Of a stretch of 64,000 bases of DNA, positions 35,078 through 44,569 are shown piece after piece; positions within the stretch are counted from its first letter, which is position 1; the number at the start of each line of letters is the position of its first letter. The DNA is from Deltaproteobacteria bacterium. Its GTDB lineage: Bacteria; Desulfobacterota; Deferrimicrobia; Deferrimicrobiales; Deferrimicrobiaceae. The notes under the pieces are model-generated. The model was not told the DNA's origin, ran no database searches, and was given only the letters and a program-made list of their open reading frames with translations. The position numbers and the translations under genes were made by a program. The DNA lies in the NCBI GenBank assembly GCA_021815305.1, contig JAKAHC010000001.1:124001-188000 (forward strand). The letters run 5' to 3'.

Positions 35078-36148
35078 TCACCCCCGTCGTTCGGACTTCC
35101 TCTTATAATAGTCCCCCGCCCGTTTTACAACCAGATTCGCCAGTTCCATCTCCATCAGGCAGGAGAGAACTTCCCCAAGCGGCCGGGAAAGCATGGCGGC
35201 GATTTCGGTCGCATGCCGTTCCCTTGCAAGAAGGTCCAGGATTTCCCCGGCGAGGTCATTGGGCTTCCGCAGGACGCCCAGAGCGCTCCGGACGTCGTCC
35301 GCGGAGCAAACGGGGATCGCCCCTTCCCGGAGAAGCCGGTTGCTCCCCTCGGTATGGGCGAACCACGGGCTGCCCGGCACCGCCATCACCTCCCGACCCT
35401 GATCCAGGGCGAATCTCGCCGTGATCAGCGCGCCGCTCCGCGCAGGCGCTTCCGCCACGATCACTCCACGGGACATACCGCTGAGGATCCGGTTGCGCGC
35501 CGGAAACCGGTGCTGCAACGGGAGCGACCCCGGAGGATACTCGGAGTACACCGCTCCGGATGCGGCGATCTCCTCTCTCAGGCCTTCGTTTTCGAGGGGA
35601 TACGCGACATCGGGACCGCACCCCAGGACGGCGATCGTCTTCCCGCCCCCCCGCAGCGCTCCCCGGTGCGCGGCGGCGTCGATCCCGCGCGCCATGCCGC
35701 TGACCACCAGGATCCCCCCCTCGGCCAGTTCCCCCGAAAGGCGCCTGGCGAATTCCCTGCCCGGACCGGTGGGAGCCCTGCTTCCGACCAGGGCCACCAC
35801 CGCCACCCCGTCCCCCCACGCCTCCCCCAGCCTGTAGAGCACCAGGGGAGCACCGGGGATCTCCCGGAGGGGGGGCGGATAGTCCGGGGCACCGTATGGA
35901 ACGATGGTGATCCCCCTCCTGGCGGCGTTCCCCCGGACGGCCTCGGCCCGTTTCCCCATTTCCGCCGAGGAGAGCGCGGCTTCGGCTCTCGCCAGGATGG
36001 ACCTTTCCCTTGGCGCCGGATTCTCCTGCGGGGGGCATCCTTTCCAAAGAGCCCGAAGCCGTTGGAGATGATCTACGGTGAACCCCTCGATCAGGGAGAG
36101 GCGGAGGAATGCGTCAATGAGGGAAGGCGAGCTTCCTGATTCGTCCAT
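35078..36148 (-). CDS. dprA: DNA processing protein DprA
   Basis: 356 aa. The central Rossmann-like domain has VGSRAPTGPGREFARRL and VVSGMARGIDAAAHRGAL, followed by GCGPDVAYPLEN and PARNRILSGMSRGVIVAEA. The C-terminal winged helix is present (about 300-350). DprA loads RecA on incoming single-stranded DNA during transformation, which fits a genome rich in type IV pilus genes. I chose the ATG at 36148, which gives family length; an ATG about 12 codons upstream is possible. Neither has a strong Shine-Dalgarno. Confidence 0.94.
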   Translation of the reverse strand: MDESGSSPSLIDAFLRLSLIEGFTVDHLQRLRALWKGCPPQENPAPRERSILARAEAALSSAEMGKRAEAVRGNAARRGITIVPYGAPDYPPPLREIPGAPLVLYRLGEAWGDGVAVVALVGSRAPTGPGREFARRLSGELAEGGILVVSGMARGIDAAAHRGALRGGGKTIAVLGCGPDVAYPLENEGLREEIAASGAVYSEYPPGSLPLQHRFPARNRILSGMSRGVIVAEAPARSGALITARFALDQGREVMAVPGSPWFAHTEGSNRLLREGAIPVCSADDVRSALGVLRKPNDLAGEILDLLARERHATEIAAMLSRPLGEVLSCLMEMELANLVVKRAGDYYKRKSERRG

Positions 36149-36222
36149 GGGGGAACCCCCGGCCGGTTTTCCCCCCCCACCCATCAATATCCGTGCCGCC
36201 GCAACCACCGGCGGCGGGTCGG

Positions 36223-37332
36223 TCAGCGAACGACGCCCCCCCGCTTCGCCAGGGCGCCCGCGCCGAACGATTCCGTGCTGTCGGCAACGTATGCCGACGC
36301 GAAATCCGGGGTCACCCGGACGACCACCAGCCGGGCCACGTCCGTCTGGACTCCGGCCCCCCGGGAAGCCACCCCTGTCGCGAGCCCGGTCGGGACATAC
36401 ACCTGGAAGACGTTCCCCATCGCCACCCCGGCCGCGGAACCCCGATCCAGGTAGACGAAATCGCCGGTGGCAAGCTCCCCGTTTTCCATCCGGCCCGCGA
36501 TCACCGTGGCCGATACCCCCTCGGCGCCGGGAACGATCTTCACCGGCGTGTAGCCCGGGATCTTCTCCGAGATCAGGTCGGACCGCGTGAGATCCTCGAA
36601 TGACCGGCGCACCGTTGCGGTCGCCTGGCCGTCCTTCTTCTTCCCTGCCTGGAGGATGCCGATCAGGTACTTCACGTATCCGGAATACGAACGCTCTCCG
36701 GATACGTCGATCGGTCCCCGGACCCGGTACACTCCCAGCAGTTGCCCCGCGGGGATCTCCTTGTCCAGCCGGAGATACACCGTGTCGCCCTGCGAGAACC
36801 CCACCTTGGGATCTTCCCCTCCCCGGATCCTGCCGATGCCCCGGGGCGCCTCCCTCGTGAACCCCCCGGCGCGGACGAAATCTTCCGGCTTGATGTCCAG
36901 ATACCTCTCCGCAGGGTGTCCCGGAACCGCGACCACCGGTTTCGCCGTTCCGGTTGCCGCCTTGGCGGCTTCCGCGGCGGCGGATGGCGGTTCCGTGGAG
37001 GGTTTCCCGGCGACAACCGGCGGAAGTTCCACTTTCAGGTCGATATCCCTCGGCGCCGGGGGCACGACCACGACCTGGATCCCGGGGTAGATGTAGTGCG
37101 GGTTGGTAATGAAGCGGTTCTGCTCCCAGATCTGCGCCCACTTCCAGGGAGACCCGAGGTATTTCGCGGCAAGATCCCAGAGGGTGTCCCCCTCTACGAC
37201 CGTGTGAACGATCCCCTCCGAGGGTTTCGCGGGCTCGGCCGCAGTTTCCTGCTGCGCAAAGATCCCTGCCGGCAGGAGGAGGAACATGCCAAGAACCGCG
37301 ACCGCCCCGATATGCTTCGAAGGCCGTGTCAT
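36223..37332 (-). CDS. LysM-domain periplasmic protein
   Basis: 369 aa with a signal peptide (ends PAGIFAQQ). One LysM module (VVEGDTLWDLAAKYLGSPWKWAQIWEQN, about 45-72, then NPHYIYPGIQVVV) binds peptidoglycan. A Pro/Ala linker and a large beta-rich C-terminal region of unknown fold follow. It resembles LysM proteins found next to dprA in related bacteria. It probably starts its own transcription unit. Confidence 0.9.
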   Translation of the reverse strand: MTRPSKHIGAVAVLGMFLLLPAGIFAQQETAAEPAKPSEGIVHTVVEGDTLWDLAAKYLGSPWKWAQIWEQNRFITNPHYIYPGIQVVVVPPAPRDIDLKVELPPVVAGKPSTEPPSAAAEAAKAATGTAKPVVAVPGHPAERYLDIKPEDFVRAGGFTREAPRGIGRIRGGEDPKVGFSQGDTVYLRLDKEIPAGQLLGVYRVRGPIDVSGERSYSGYVKYLIGILQAGKKKDGQATATVRRSFEDLTRSDLISEKIPGYTPVKIVPGAEGVSATVIAGRMENGELATGDFVYLDRGSAAGVAMGNVFQVYVPTGLATGVASRGAGVQTDVARLVVVRVTPDFASAYVADSTESFGAGALAKRGGVVR

Positions 37333-37367
37333 CGCCGTACCTCTTTTCCCCGCCCCAAGGGCGTGAA

Positions 37368-37373
37368 ATTATA
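37368..37373 (-). promoter_or_regulatory. Candidate -10 element upstream of the LysM gene
   Basis: A perfect TATAAT lies on the minus strand about 35 bases upstream of the LysM ATG in an AT-rich gap after tlyA. No good -35 is visible, so it is only a candidate. Confidence 0.4.
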
Positions 37374-37398
37374 TATCATTTGTATGTAACTTCCGCTA

Positions 37399-38214
37399 TT
37401 ACGCAAGAGAATCGCATTCCTCATCCGCCGAAGTCAAGGGAGCTCTCCCGGGTTTCCTCCAGGAAAGATGGAGGAATACTTCCCGGTTCCCCTTGGGGCC
37501 CGGAAGCCGGCTTTCCGCCTCCGCCACGACGTCGTACCCCAACTTCGCGGCGAACGTCGCCACCTCCCGAACCGCCTTCGCACGGATTCCGTCGTCCCTC
37601 ACCACCCCCCCTTTTCCCACCTTCCCCTTTCCCGCCTCGAATTGGGGCTTCACGAGGGGGAGCACGTCCGCTCCCGGCGCAAGGAACAGTGAGAGCACGG
37701 GCAGGATGTGCCGCAAGGATATGAACGAAACGTCGACGACGGCCAAGGACACCCCCTCGGGTAATAGATCGGCAGGGGCATGCCGAAAGTTTACTCCCTC
37801 GATGGACAGCACCCGCGGATCGTGCCGCAACCGGTCGTCGAGCAATCGCTCTCCCACATCGACGGCATATACCCTGCGGACGCCCCGCCGCAGAAGGCAG
37901 TCCGTGAACCCCCCGGTGGAGGCGCCCACATCCAGCGCGACCCTGTCCCGGACGTCGAGGCGAAAATCCGCGAGCGCACCTTCGAGTTTCTCTCCGCCGC
38001 GCGAGGCGAACGGACGCGGAGCGGGGAGGAGGGAGACCTCCTGGTCCGTCCGGACCGGCGCCCCGCACTTGGAACAGACTTTTCCGGAGAGAAGGACCCT
38101 TCCCGCGAGAATCAGCCCCTGCGCCTTCGCGCGCGTCTCCGCAAGGCCGCGTTCCACCATCCCGGTGTCGAGCCGCAGGCGCGTCCGGGGACGGGTCGGT
38201 GGAGGATCAGACAA
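37399..38214 (-). CDS. tlyA: TlyA-family 2'-O-ribose rRNA methyltransferase
   Basis: 271 aa. An S4 RNA-binding domain (VERGLAETRAKAQGLILAGRVLLSGK) precedes a FtsJ-like SAM domain (LDVGASTGGFTDCLLRRG, VVDVSFISLRHILP, PLVKPQFEAGK). Family members methylate rRNA cytidines. The start is probably TTG 38214, overlapping the dxs stop; it gives RLDTGMVERGL, the family N-terminus. It is the last gene of the xseB-ispA-dxs-tlyA run, an order common in bacteria. Confidence 0.92.
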   Translation of the reverse strand: MSDPPPTRPRTRLRLDTGMVERGLAETRAKAQGLILAGRVLLSGKVCSKCGAPVRTDQEVSLLPAPRPFASRGGEKLEGALADFRLDVRDRVALDVGASTGGFTDCLLRRGVRRVYAVDVGERLLDDRLRHDPRVLSIEGVNFRHAPADLLPEGVSLAVVDVSFISLRHILPVLSLFLAPGADVLPLVKPQFEAGKGKVGKGGVVRDDGIRAKAVREVATFAAKLGYDVVAEAESRLPGPKGNREVFLHLSWRKPGRAPLTSADEECDSLA

Positions 38215-40144
38215 TTTTCTCGAGTCGGGAACGGATTCCGTAGAGGATCGACGGCAGGAACGCCTTCCCCGCGGCGCACATCCGCAACGCCTCGGAGACC
38301 GCGTCGTCCGCGGAGATCCCGTATGCCGCTCTCAGCTCCCCGGGCGTCCCGTGGTCCACGAAACAGTCGCGGATACCGATCCTCCGGAACGCATGGGGGA
38401 CCTCGTCGTGCTCTTCCAGCAGTTCGAGCACCGCGCTGCCGAACCCCCCCGCCAGCACGTTCTCCTCCAGCGTCATCACCCGCCCGATCTTGCGGACCAG
38501 CGGCAGGATCAGGTCGGCGTCGAGCGGCTTCACGAACCGGGCGTCGACCACCGCCGCGGACACGCCCCGCTTCTGCAACTCTTCCGCAGCGTAGAGGCAG
38601 GGGCCGACGGTGGCCCCGATGCCGAGCAGCAGGATGTCTTTCCCCTCCGACAGCAGTTCCCCCTTTCCCCAGGGAATCGTTTCCGGGTCCGGGGGGACGG
38701 GAACGCCCATCCCCGTGCCCCTCGGGTACCGGACGGCCACGGGGCGGCCGGCGGAGACGGCCGTGTGCAGCATCCGCGCGAGTTCCGCCTCGTCGCGTGG
38801 CGCCATGAGCGACATGTTGGGGATATGACGCAGGTACGACAGGTCGAACAGACCCTGGTGCGTCGCCCCGTCCGCACCCACGATCCCGCCGCGGTCCACG
38901 GCGAACACCACCGGGAGATTCTGCAGGCACACGTCGTGGATGATCTGGTCGTAGGCGCGCTGCAGGAAGGTCGAATAGACCGCGAGGACGGGGATCTTCC
39001 CTTCCCTGGCCAGGCCCGCCGCGAAGGTCACCGCGTGGGGCTCGGCGATTCCCACGTCGAAGAACCGGTCGGGAAAGGCGCTTCGGAACTTCGTGAGCCC
39101 CGTGCCGCCGCACATGGCCGCGGTGATGGCGACGATGTTCGGATTCTTTCTCCCCAGGCCGACGATCGTCTCGCCGAACACGTCCGTGTAGGTCGAACCG
39201 TGGGGTTTCTCCGTATCCTTTCCGGTTTCCGGGTCGAAAGCGCCCACGCCGTGGAAGGACTCCGGGTTGGCCTCCGCCGGCGCATAGCCCTTCCCCTTGG
39301 AGGTGACCACGTGGATGAGGACGGGACCGTCGAGATTGGCAAGGTTCTGGAAGGTCCCGATGAGGGCTTCCAGGTCGTGGCCGGGGATGGGACCGATGTA
39401 GGTGAAACCCAGTTCCTCGAAGAGGAGCCCGGGGACGATGAACCCTTTGGTCAGTTCCTCGGACTTCTTTGCGATGCGCGCCATGAAGTCCCCATGGGGC
39501 ATCGATTTGAGGAGCGTTTCGATCCTCTTGCGGAATGAGGTGTAGAGCTTCCCGGTCATGAGACGGTTCAGGTACCCCGACAGGGCCCCGACGTTCTGGG
39601 AGATCGACCATTCGTTGTCGTTAAGGACCACGACGAGGTCCCGTTTCTGGTGCCCCGCCTGGTTCAACCCCTCGAGAGAGAGGCCGGAGGACAGGGAACC
39701 GTCCCCGATGACCGCCACAACGCGGTTCTTTCCCTTCGCGAGGTCCCGGGCGACGGCCATCCCGAGGGCGGCGGAGATCGACGTCCCGGAGTGCCCCGTT
39801 CCGAAAGCGTCGCAGGGACTTTCGGAGATGCGGGGGAAGCCGGAAATCCCGTCGAAGGTCCGCAGGGAAGGGAAAGCGTCCCGGCGTCCCGTCAGAATCT
39901 TGTGGGCGTACGCCTGGTGGCCCACGTCCCAGATGATCCGGTCCTTCGGACAGTCGAAAACGTAGTGGAGGGCGATCGTCAACTCGACGACCCCGAGGCT
40001 CGAGGCGAGATGTCCCCCCGTGCGCGCCACGCTCCGGACGATCATCTCCCGCAGTTCCGCGGCGATTCCGGGCAGCCTTTCCCTGGGGACCCTCTTCAGG
40101 TCCTCCGGGGACTGGATCGAGGCGAGATTCGACGAGTCCGGCAT
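38207..40144 (-). CDS. dxs: 1-deoxy-D-xylulose-5-phosphate synthase
   Basis: 645 aa, standard length. It makes DXP from pyruvate and glyceraldehyde-3-phosphate as the first step of the MEP isoprenoid route. The thiamine diphosphate region GDGSLSSGLSLEGLN lies near residue 145, the catalytic Glu near 367 (VGIAEPHAV), and GADGATHQG follows. It sits between ispA and tlyA. Confidence 0.97.
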   Translation of the reverse strand: MPDSSNLASIQSPEDLKRVPRERLPGIAAELREMIVRSVARTGGHLASSLGVVELTIALHYVFDCPKDRIIWDVGHQAYAHKILTGRRDAFPSLRTFDGISGFPRISESPCDAFGTGHSGTSISAALGMAVARDLAKGKNRVVAVIGDGSLSSGLSLEGLNQAGHQKRDLVVVLNDNEWSISQNVGALSGYLNRLMTGKLYTSFRKRIETLLKSMPHGDFMARIAKKSEELTKGFIVPGLLFEELGFTYIGPIPGHDLEALIGTFQNLANLDGPVLIHVVTSKGKGYAPAEANPESFHGVGAFDPETGKDTEKPHGSTYTDVFGETIVGLGRKNPNIVAITAAMCGGTGLTKFRSAFPDRFFDVGIAEPHAVTFAAGLAREGKIPVLAVYSTFLQRAYDQIIHDVCLQNLPVVFAVDRGGIVGADGATHQGLFDLSYLRHIPNMSLMAPRDEAELARMLHTAVSAGRPVAVRYPRGTGMGVPVPPDPETIPWGKGELLSEGKDILLLGIGATVGPCLYAAEELQKRGVSAAVVDARFVKPLDADLILPLVRKIGRVMTLEENVLAGGFGSAVLELLEEHDEVPHAFRRIGIRDCFVDHGTPGELRAAYGISADDAVSEALRMCAAGKAFLPSILYGIRSRLEKIV

Positions 40145-40145
40145 C

Positions 40146-41042
40146 TTACGACCTCCTGGCCTGGATCCTGCGCACCAGCTCGCGGAGCGGCTCCGCGCGC
40201 CCGCTGAAGGAGGCGACCGCCGCGAGAGCCTCCCGACCGAGCTCCTCGGCGCGTGCGACGGCGGCCGGCAGGCCGTACGCCACGGGGTAGGTCCACTTCC
40301 CCCGCGCGCGGTCCTTGGAGATCCCCTTCCCCATCTCCTCGAAGCTCCCGGTCTCGTCGAGGATATCGTCCGTCACCTGGAACAGGAGCCCCAGCTGCGT
40401 GCCGAACGCGCCGAGCGACGCCACCTGGTCCGTCGTTCCCCCTCCGAGGATCCCTCCCATCCGCGCGCACGAGGCAAGCAGCGCGGCGGTCTTCCGGAGG
40501 GAGATCTCCGTGACATCGGCGGCGGCGGATCGTCCCGGAGCGGCCAAGAGGTCCATCTGCTGGCCCCCGACCATCCCCTCGGCCCCCGCCCCGCACGCCA
40601 GTTCGGCGATCGCGCGCACCGCCCTTGCGGGATTCGCCGACGAAAGCGGGGCTTCCGCCATCAGCCGGAACGCCTCGGTAAGCAGGGCATCCCCCGCAAG
40701 AATCGCCGTCCCCTCCCCGTACACCTTGTGCGAGGTGGGTTTCCCGCGCCGGAAGTCGTCGTCGTCCATCGCCGGAAGGTCGTCGTGGATCAGGGAGTAG
40801 GTGTGTACGTATTCCACCGCGCATGCGAAGGGGAGCAGTTCCTCCTCGTTTCCCCCGACGGCGTTCCCCGCGCAAAGAAGCAGCACGGGGCGTACGCGCT
40901 TCCCCCCCGCCATCAGGGAGTATCCCATCGCTTCTCCCAGAGGGGGAGGGACAAGGGAAGCCCCGGAGGACGCGAGCCTCCCCAGGAATGCATCCACGCG
41001 TTCGCGATGACGGGAGAGTTCTCTCCCGGCCGATCCCGACAC
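40146..41042 (-). CDS. ispA: Short-chain polyprenyl diphosphate synthase
   Basis: 298 aa. It carries the two Asp-rich motifs of trans-isoprenyl synthases (IHDDLPAMDDDDFRRG near residue 90 and FQVTDDILDETG near 225), plus GGKRVRP. It makes FPP or GGPP from IPP and DMAPP supplied through dxs. The start is GTG 41042, three bases after the xseB stop. Confidence 0.95.
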   Translation of the reverse strand: MSGSAGRELSRHRERVDAFLGRLASSGASLVPPPLGEAMGYSLMAGGKRVRPVLLLCAGNAVGGNEEELLPFACAVEYVHTYSLIHDDLPAMDDDDFRRGKPTSHKVYGEGTAILAGDALLTEAFRLMAEAPLSSANPARAVRAIAELACGAGAEGMVGGQQMDLLAAPGRSAAADVTEISLRKTAALLASCARMGGILGGGTTDQVASLGAFGTQLGLLFQVTDDILDETGSFEEMGKGISKDRARGKWTYPVAYGLPAAVARAEELGREALAAVASFSGRAEPLRELVRRIQARRS

Positions 41043-41043
41043 G

Positions 41044-41304
41044 TCACTCCTCTTTCCCGAGGAGGTCGCCCTCCTCCTCGGTGTCCAGGGAAACGCCTCC
41101 GGGTTTCCTCAGGAGGACTTCGATCTTCCTGTCGGCCTCGTCCAGCCGTTTGCGGCAGGTTTCGGAGTGCCTCATCCCTTCCTCGAAGAGCCGGATCGAT
41201 TCTTCGAGGGGGGCGTCGCCCGACTCCAGCCGCGCCACCACGTCCTCCAGCCCCTTCAGCGCCTCTTCGAAGGATGGCTCTTTCTCTTTCCCTTTTCCCG
41301 CCAT
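41044..41304 (-). CDS. xseB: Exodeoxyribonuclease VII small subunit
   Basis: 86 aa. The coiled-coil signature PSFEEALKGLEDVVARLESG and LEESIRLFEEGM is diagnostic. It associates with XseA (42268-43638), from which it is separated by the M23 peptidase gene. The ATG at 41304 follows a gap with a TATAAT-like element, so it may start a new unit. Confidence 0.96.
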   Translation of the reverse strand: MAGKGKEKEPSFEEALKGLEDVVARLESGDAPLEESIRLFEEGMRHSETCRKRLDEADRKIEVLLRKPGGVSLDTEEEGDLLGKEE

Positions 41305-41331
41305 CGCACACCGCCCGGGGAGAATTCTTCC

Positions 41332-41337
41332 ATTATA
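41332..41337 (-). promoter_or_regulatory. Candidate -10 element upstream of xseB
   Basis: TATAAT on the minus strand lies 28 bases upstream of the xseB ATG, within the 46-base gap after the M23 peptidase gene. A matching -35 is not evident. Confidence 0.3.
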
Positions 41338-41350
41338 ACCGTTTCTTCCC

Positions 41351-42271
41351 TCAACGGCCGGAAAGGCCGAGGAGCAGCGAAGGATCGACCCTCCCGCCGG
41401 GGACGCGAACCCCGAAATGGAGGTGAGGTCCCGTCGCGCGCCCTGTCGCTCCCACCGCTCCGATCCTCTCGCCCCGCCCCACTTTCTGCCCGTCGGATAC
41501 GGAGAACTCCTTCAGATGGTAGTACACGCTGAAGACCCCGCCGCCATGGTCAATCACCACCGACCTCCCGCCGAAGAACTGCTCCCCGGCGAATGCGACG
41601 ATCCCGCCGGCGATCGCGCGCACCGGCGTTCCTTCCGGAAGGTGAAGATCCACGGCGGCATGGGGCAACCGCGGCTCCCCGTTGATCCGTCTCCGCGACC
41701 CGAAGTTCGTGGGCCGGTACTCCTCCACCGGGGGGAGGAACGGGATCCTCCACCGGATGGGCTCGGTCACACGTTCGAAGCGCGACTTGAGGACGTCCGC
41801 TTCCTCCCGGATCCGCCGGAGGGTGGGGGGGTCGAATTCCGCCATCCTTTTCGGAAGCGTCAGTTCCTGCACGGGGAACTTCCTTGGCGCCACGACAAGC
41901 TCCACCTCGGCGCGGAGAAGCGCGCCGCCGGGAACCCGGCCTTCCGCGACAAGCGCCGCGGAACCCGGCGGATCGAGAAGATCCACCCCGACCACCCCCT
42001 CGTACCGCCCCGGCCCCGTCTCGAGCACCGGGTAGGTCCCGCCCATCCACTCCAGAACCAGGTTGTCGACCGCCCCCGACGTGGAAACCCGCACGCGGAA
42101 AGGTTCTCCCTGGGCAGGGGTGCGGTTTTCGACCGAAAGGGACAGCGTGAACGATCCGCCCGTTGAAAGAGAGACATCCCGGGAACTTCCCGCCGCCGGC
42201 GCCGCTCCCGCAACGCCGGCGCCGAGCACCGCGAAGCAGAGAATCCCCGCGAGGGGTATTCCCCCCCTCAT
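41351..42271 (-). CDS. M23 (LytM) family metallopeptidase, periplasmic
   Basis: 306 aa with a signal peptide (ends VAGAAPA). An Ig-like beta domain (about 35-130) and a linker lead to the LytM domain, where the zinc motifs are intact (PHAAVDL, HLHFGVR, and YYH before them). It probably cuts peptidoglycan cross-bridges. It is coupled to xseA (stop/start overlap) and is the last gene of the envelope operon. Confidence 0.94.
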   Translation of the reverse strand: MRGGIPLAGILCFAVLGAGVAGAAPAAGSSRDVSLSTGGSFTLSLSVENRTPAQGEPFRVRVSTSGAVDNLVLEWMGGTYPVLETGPGRYEGVVGVDLLDPPGSAALVAEGRVPGGALLRAEVELVVAPRKFPVQELTLPKRMAEFDPPTLRRIREEADVLKSRFERVTEPIRWRIPFLPPVEEYRPTNFGSRRRINGEPRLPHAAVDLHLPEGTPVRAIAGGIVAFAGEQFFGGRSVVIDHGGGVFSVYYHLKEFSVSDGQKVGRGERIGAVGATGRATGPHLHFGVRVPGGRVDPSLLLGLSGR

Positions 42272-43638
42272 GCCTTACGCTCCTCGACCACCGCGCCGAA
42301 TGCCCCGTCCGATACGTGGACGTCCAGCGCCTGTCCGGGGCGTGTTTCCCCGACGCACCGGACCGCTCTCCCGGTGGCACGGTCGATCGCGATCGCGTAC
42401 CCCCGGGTGAGCACCGCCCTGGGATCCATGGCGGACAGTTTCCCCGCCAGGACATCGAGGGAAGCCCCCGCTTTCGCCCTCCCGGAGGCAGCGGATCCCG
42501 CGGCGCGGGAGAGAAGCACCGCAAGTTCCCCGCGCTTCGTGGAAACCCACGCGGAGGGAGAGTGGAGGAGGACCGAGGCGCCGAGGCGCTCCGCACGCTC
42601 TCTCCTCTCCCGGACCGACGACTTCACAAGGTCCAGCAGGGCGGCCGCCTGTTCGGTTACGGCGTACCGCCTCCCCAGGAGCAGGGGCCTCGGGTCTGCA
42701 AGCTTTCCCGCCGCGATCCGCCACGCCTGGCGTGCCGCTTCCCGTTCATGGACCTCCGCCCGCCGGAGGCGCAGCGCCAGTCCGCTGACGCGGTCCGTCA
42801 GTTCCACCCGGTCGGGGACCGCCATCTGCGCGGCGGCTGTGGGCGTTGGAGCGCGGTGATCGGCGACGAGATCCGCAAGGGTGAAGTCCGTTTCGTGTCC
42901 GACCGCGCTGATCGTCGGGACGGGAGAACGCGCGATGGCGCGTACGACTTCCTCCTCGTTGAACGCCCAGAGATCCTCGATCGACCCCCCTCCTCTGCCT
43001 ACGAGAATGACATCCGCGGCTCCGTGGGCGTACAGGACGTCGAGGGCCGCCGCAATGTCCGCCGCCGCTCCCTCTCCCTGCACCAGGGACGGCGCGAGGG
43101 AGATTCCGATGCCGGGCAGGCGGGCCCGCGCCACATGCACCATGTCGCGCAACGCGGCCCCGTGGCGCGAGGTGACGATGCCGATCCGCAGGGGGAAGGG
43201 AGGAAGCGGTCGCTTTCTCGCCGGGTCGAACAACCCCTCCGCGGCGAGCCGCTGCTTCCTCCGCTCGAGTTCGACGAGGAGGTTTCCCACGCCCCGCACC
43301 TCGACGGACTGCGCGTAGATCTGGTACTCTCCCTTCTTCTCGTATACGCCGAGGGAACCGGCCACGACGACCGTCTGTCCGTCGCGGATCTCCCCGTAGA
43401 TATGCCTCTCCCGGCCCCGGAAGAGGACCACCCGGATCTGTGCCCCCTCGTCCTTCAGGGAAAAATACCGGTGTCCGGAGGCGCCGTACAGCTTGTAGTT
43501 CGAGACTTCCCCCTCGACGCGAACGGAACGGAAGGAAGACTCGAGAAGTAGTTTGATCCTGGCGGTGAACTCGGTGACGGAGAGGATGTCCCCGTGAAAT
43601 GGCGGGAGAGTTCCCGGGCCGGATTCCAAGAGGATCAC
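42268..43638 (-). CDS. xseA: Exodeoxyribonuclease VII large subunit
   Basis: 456 aa. The N-terminal OB domain (SVTEFTARIKLLLESSFRSVRVEGEVSN, then GHRYFSLKDEGAQIRVVLF) precedes the catalytic core GIVTSRHGAALRDM, VGRGGGSIEDLWAFNEE and ISAVGHETDFTLADLVADHRAPTPTAAA. The C-terminal coiled-coil and RGYAIA segment are present. The GTG at 43638 overlaps the deacetylase stop. Confidence 0.96.
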   Translation of the reverse strand: MILLESGPGTLPPFHGDILSVTEFTARIKLLLESSFRSVRVEGEVSNYKLYGASGHRYFSLKDEGAQIRVVLFRGRERHIYGEIRDGQTVVVAGSLGVYEKKGEYQIYAQSVEVRGVGNLLVELERRKQRLAAEGLFDPARKRPLPPFPLRIGIVTSRHGAALRDMVHVARARLPGIGISLAPSLVQGEGAAADIAAALDVLYAHGAADVILVGRGGGSIEDLWAFNEEEVVRAIARSPVPTISAVGHETDFTLADLVADHRAPTPTAAAQMAVPDRVELTDRVSGLALRLRRAEVHEREAARQAWRIAAGKLADPRPLLLGRRYAVTEQAAALLDLVKSSVRERRERAERLGASVLLHSPSAWVSTKRGELAVLLSRAAGSAASGRAKAGASLDVLAGKLSAMDPRAVLTRGYAIAIDRATGRAVRCVGETRPGQALDVHVSDGAFGAVVEERKA

Positions 43639-44549
43639 CCTTTCTGCGGGTCGGCGAGCAGTTCCTGCACGGTCACGGTGCGGATCCCCTCCTTGCGGAG
43701 GTCGGGGAGCATTTCGATCACCGCCTTGTACGTCTCGGGGCGGGAATGGCAAATGAGCACCGCTTCTCCCCTCTCCTTCGCCAGGGCGAGCGCCCGGGCC
43801 CACTGGCGGCGGATCTCGGCGGGGCGCGTGTCGTCGTCGAGGAAGACGTCGCGCCCTAGCGACGGGACTCCCGCCCTGCGGGCCGCCTCCAGCCCGACGG
43901 AGCCCTGCGCCGTCAGGCTGTCCAGGAAGAAGAACCCCCTTTTCTTCAGGACTTCCGCGAAGGACGCCATCGCGGCCGGATCGGCCGTAAACGCCGACCC
44001 CATGTAGTTGCTCGCGCCGGCCGCCATGGGGATGTCCCCCGCCATGCGTTCGAACGCCGCCTCCATTTCCGATTCCGTCATCCCCCTGCGGAGGCGGAAA
44101 GGTCCGGTGCCGTCGGAGGTCGCCGTCGGGTTTTCCGGCTCCATGGGGACATTGACGAGCACGCAGAACCCCCTCTCCTGCGCGGAGGAGGCGATGTTTC
44201 TCGAGGAGGGACCGAAGGGAAGCACGGACACGGTGAGCTTTTCCGGGAACCGCAGCCACTCCGCGTCCCGCACGGGGTCGTACCCCAGATCGGCCACGAC
44301 GATGGCAAGACGGGGCGCCGTCGGCCCTTCGACGTTTCCCCCCGCCGGATGGTCCGTCGCACCGGGGAGACCCGCGGGTGCAGGCGGAGAAAACACGGAG
44401 GAACCCGGGGGAGGCTTCTCCTCGCTGCCCGGCCACAACAGCACGAGCCCCACCAGAAGGAGTCCTCCGAGGAACGCCCCCACCGTCAGCGCCCCCCAAC
44501 TCCATTGCCTCCGCCGGGATCGCGCACCCCCGGCCGTCGGACGCTTCAT
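43635..44549 (-). CDS. YibQ-type divergent polysaccharide deacetylase
   Basis: 304 aa. A membrane anchor (LTVGAFLGGLLLVGLVLLW, about 20-40) and Pro-rich linker precede the DUF610 domain: RLAIVVADLGYD, VSVLPFGPSSRNIA, MEPENPTATSDG, FFLDSLTAQGS and GRDVFLDDDTRPAEIRRQ. The family is related to polysaccharide deacetylases and regularly accompanies envC and ctpA; the exact substrate is not known. The ATG at 44549 lies 20 bases after ctpA. Confidence 0.92.
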   Translation of the reverse strand: MKRPTAGGARSRRRQWSWGALTVGAFLGGLLLVGLVLLWPGSEEKPPPGSSVFSPPAPAGLPGATDHPAGGNVEGPTAPRLAIVVADLGYDPVRDAEWLRFPEKLTVSVLPFGPSSRNIASSAQERGFCVLVNVPMEPENPTATSDGTGPFRLRRGMTESEMEAAFERMAGDIPMAAGASNYMGSAFTADPAAMASFAEVLKKRGFFFLDSLTAQGSVGLEAARRAGVPSLGRDVFLDDDTRPAEIRRQWARALALAKERGEAVLICHSRPETYKAVIEMLPDLRKEGIRTVTVQELLADPQKG

Positions 44550-44569
44550 GGGCGTGGAACGCCGGCTTT

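Noticed and set aside
36149-36222. GC-rich hairpin between the LysM gene and dprA as a terminator
   Set aside because: The inverted repeat is short and lacks a T-run on the minus strand.
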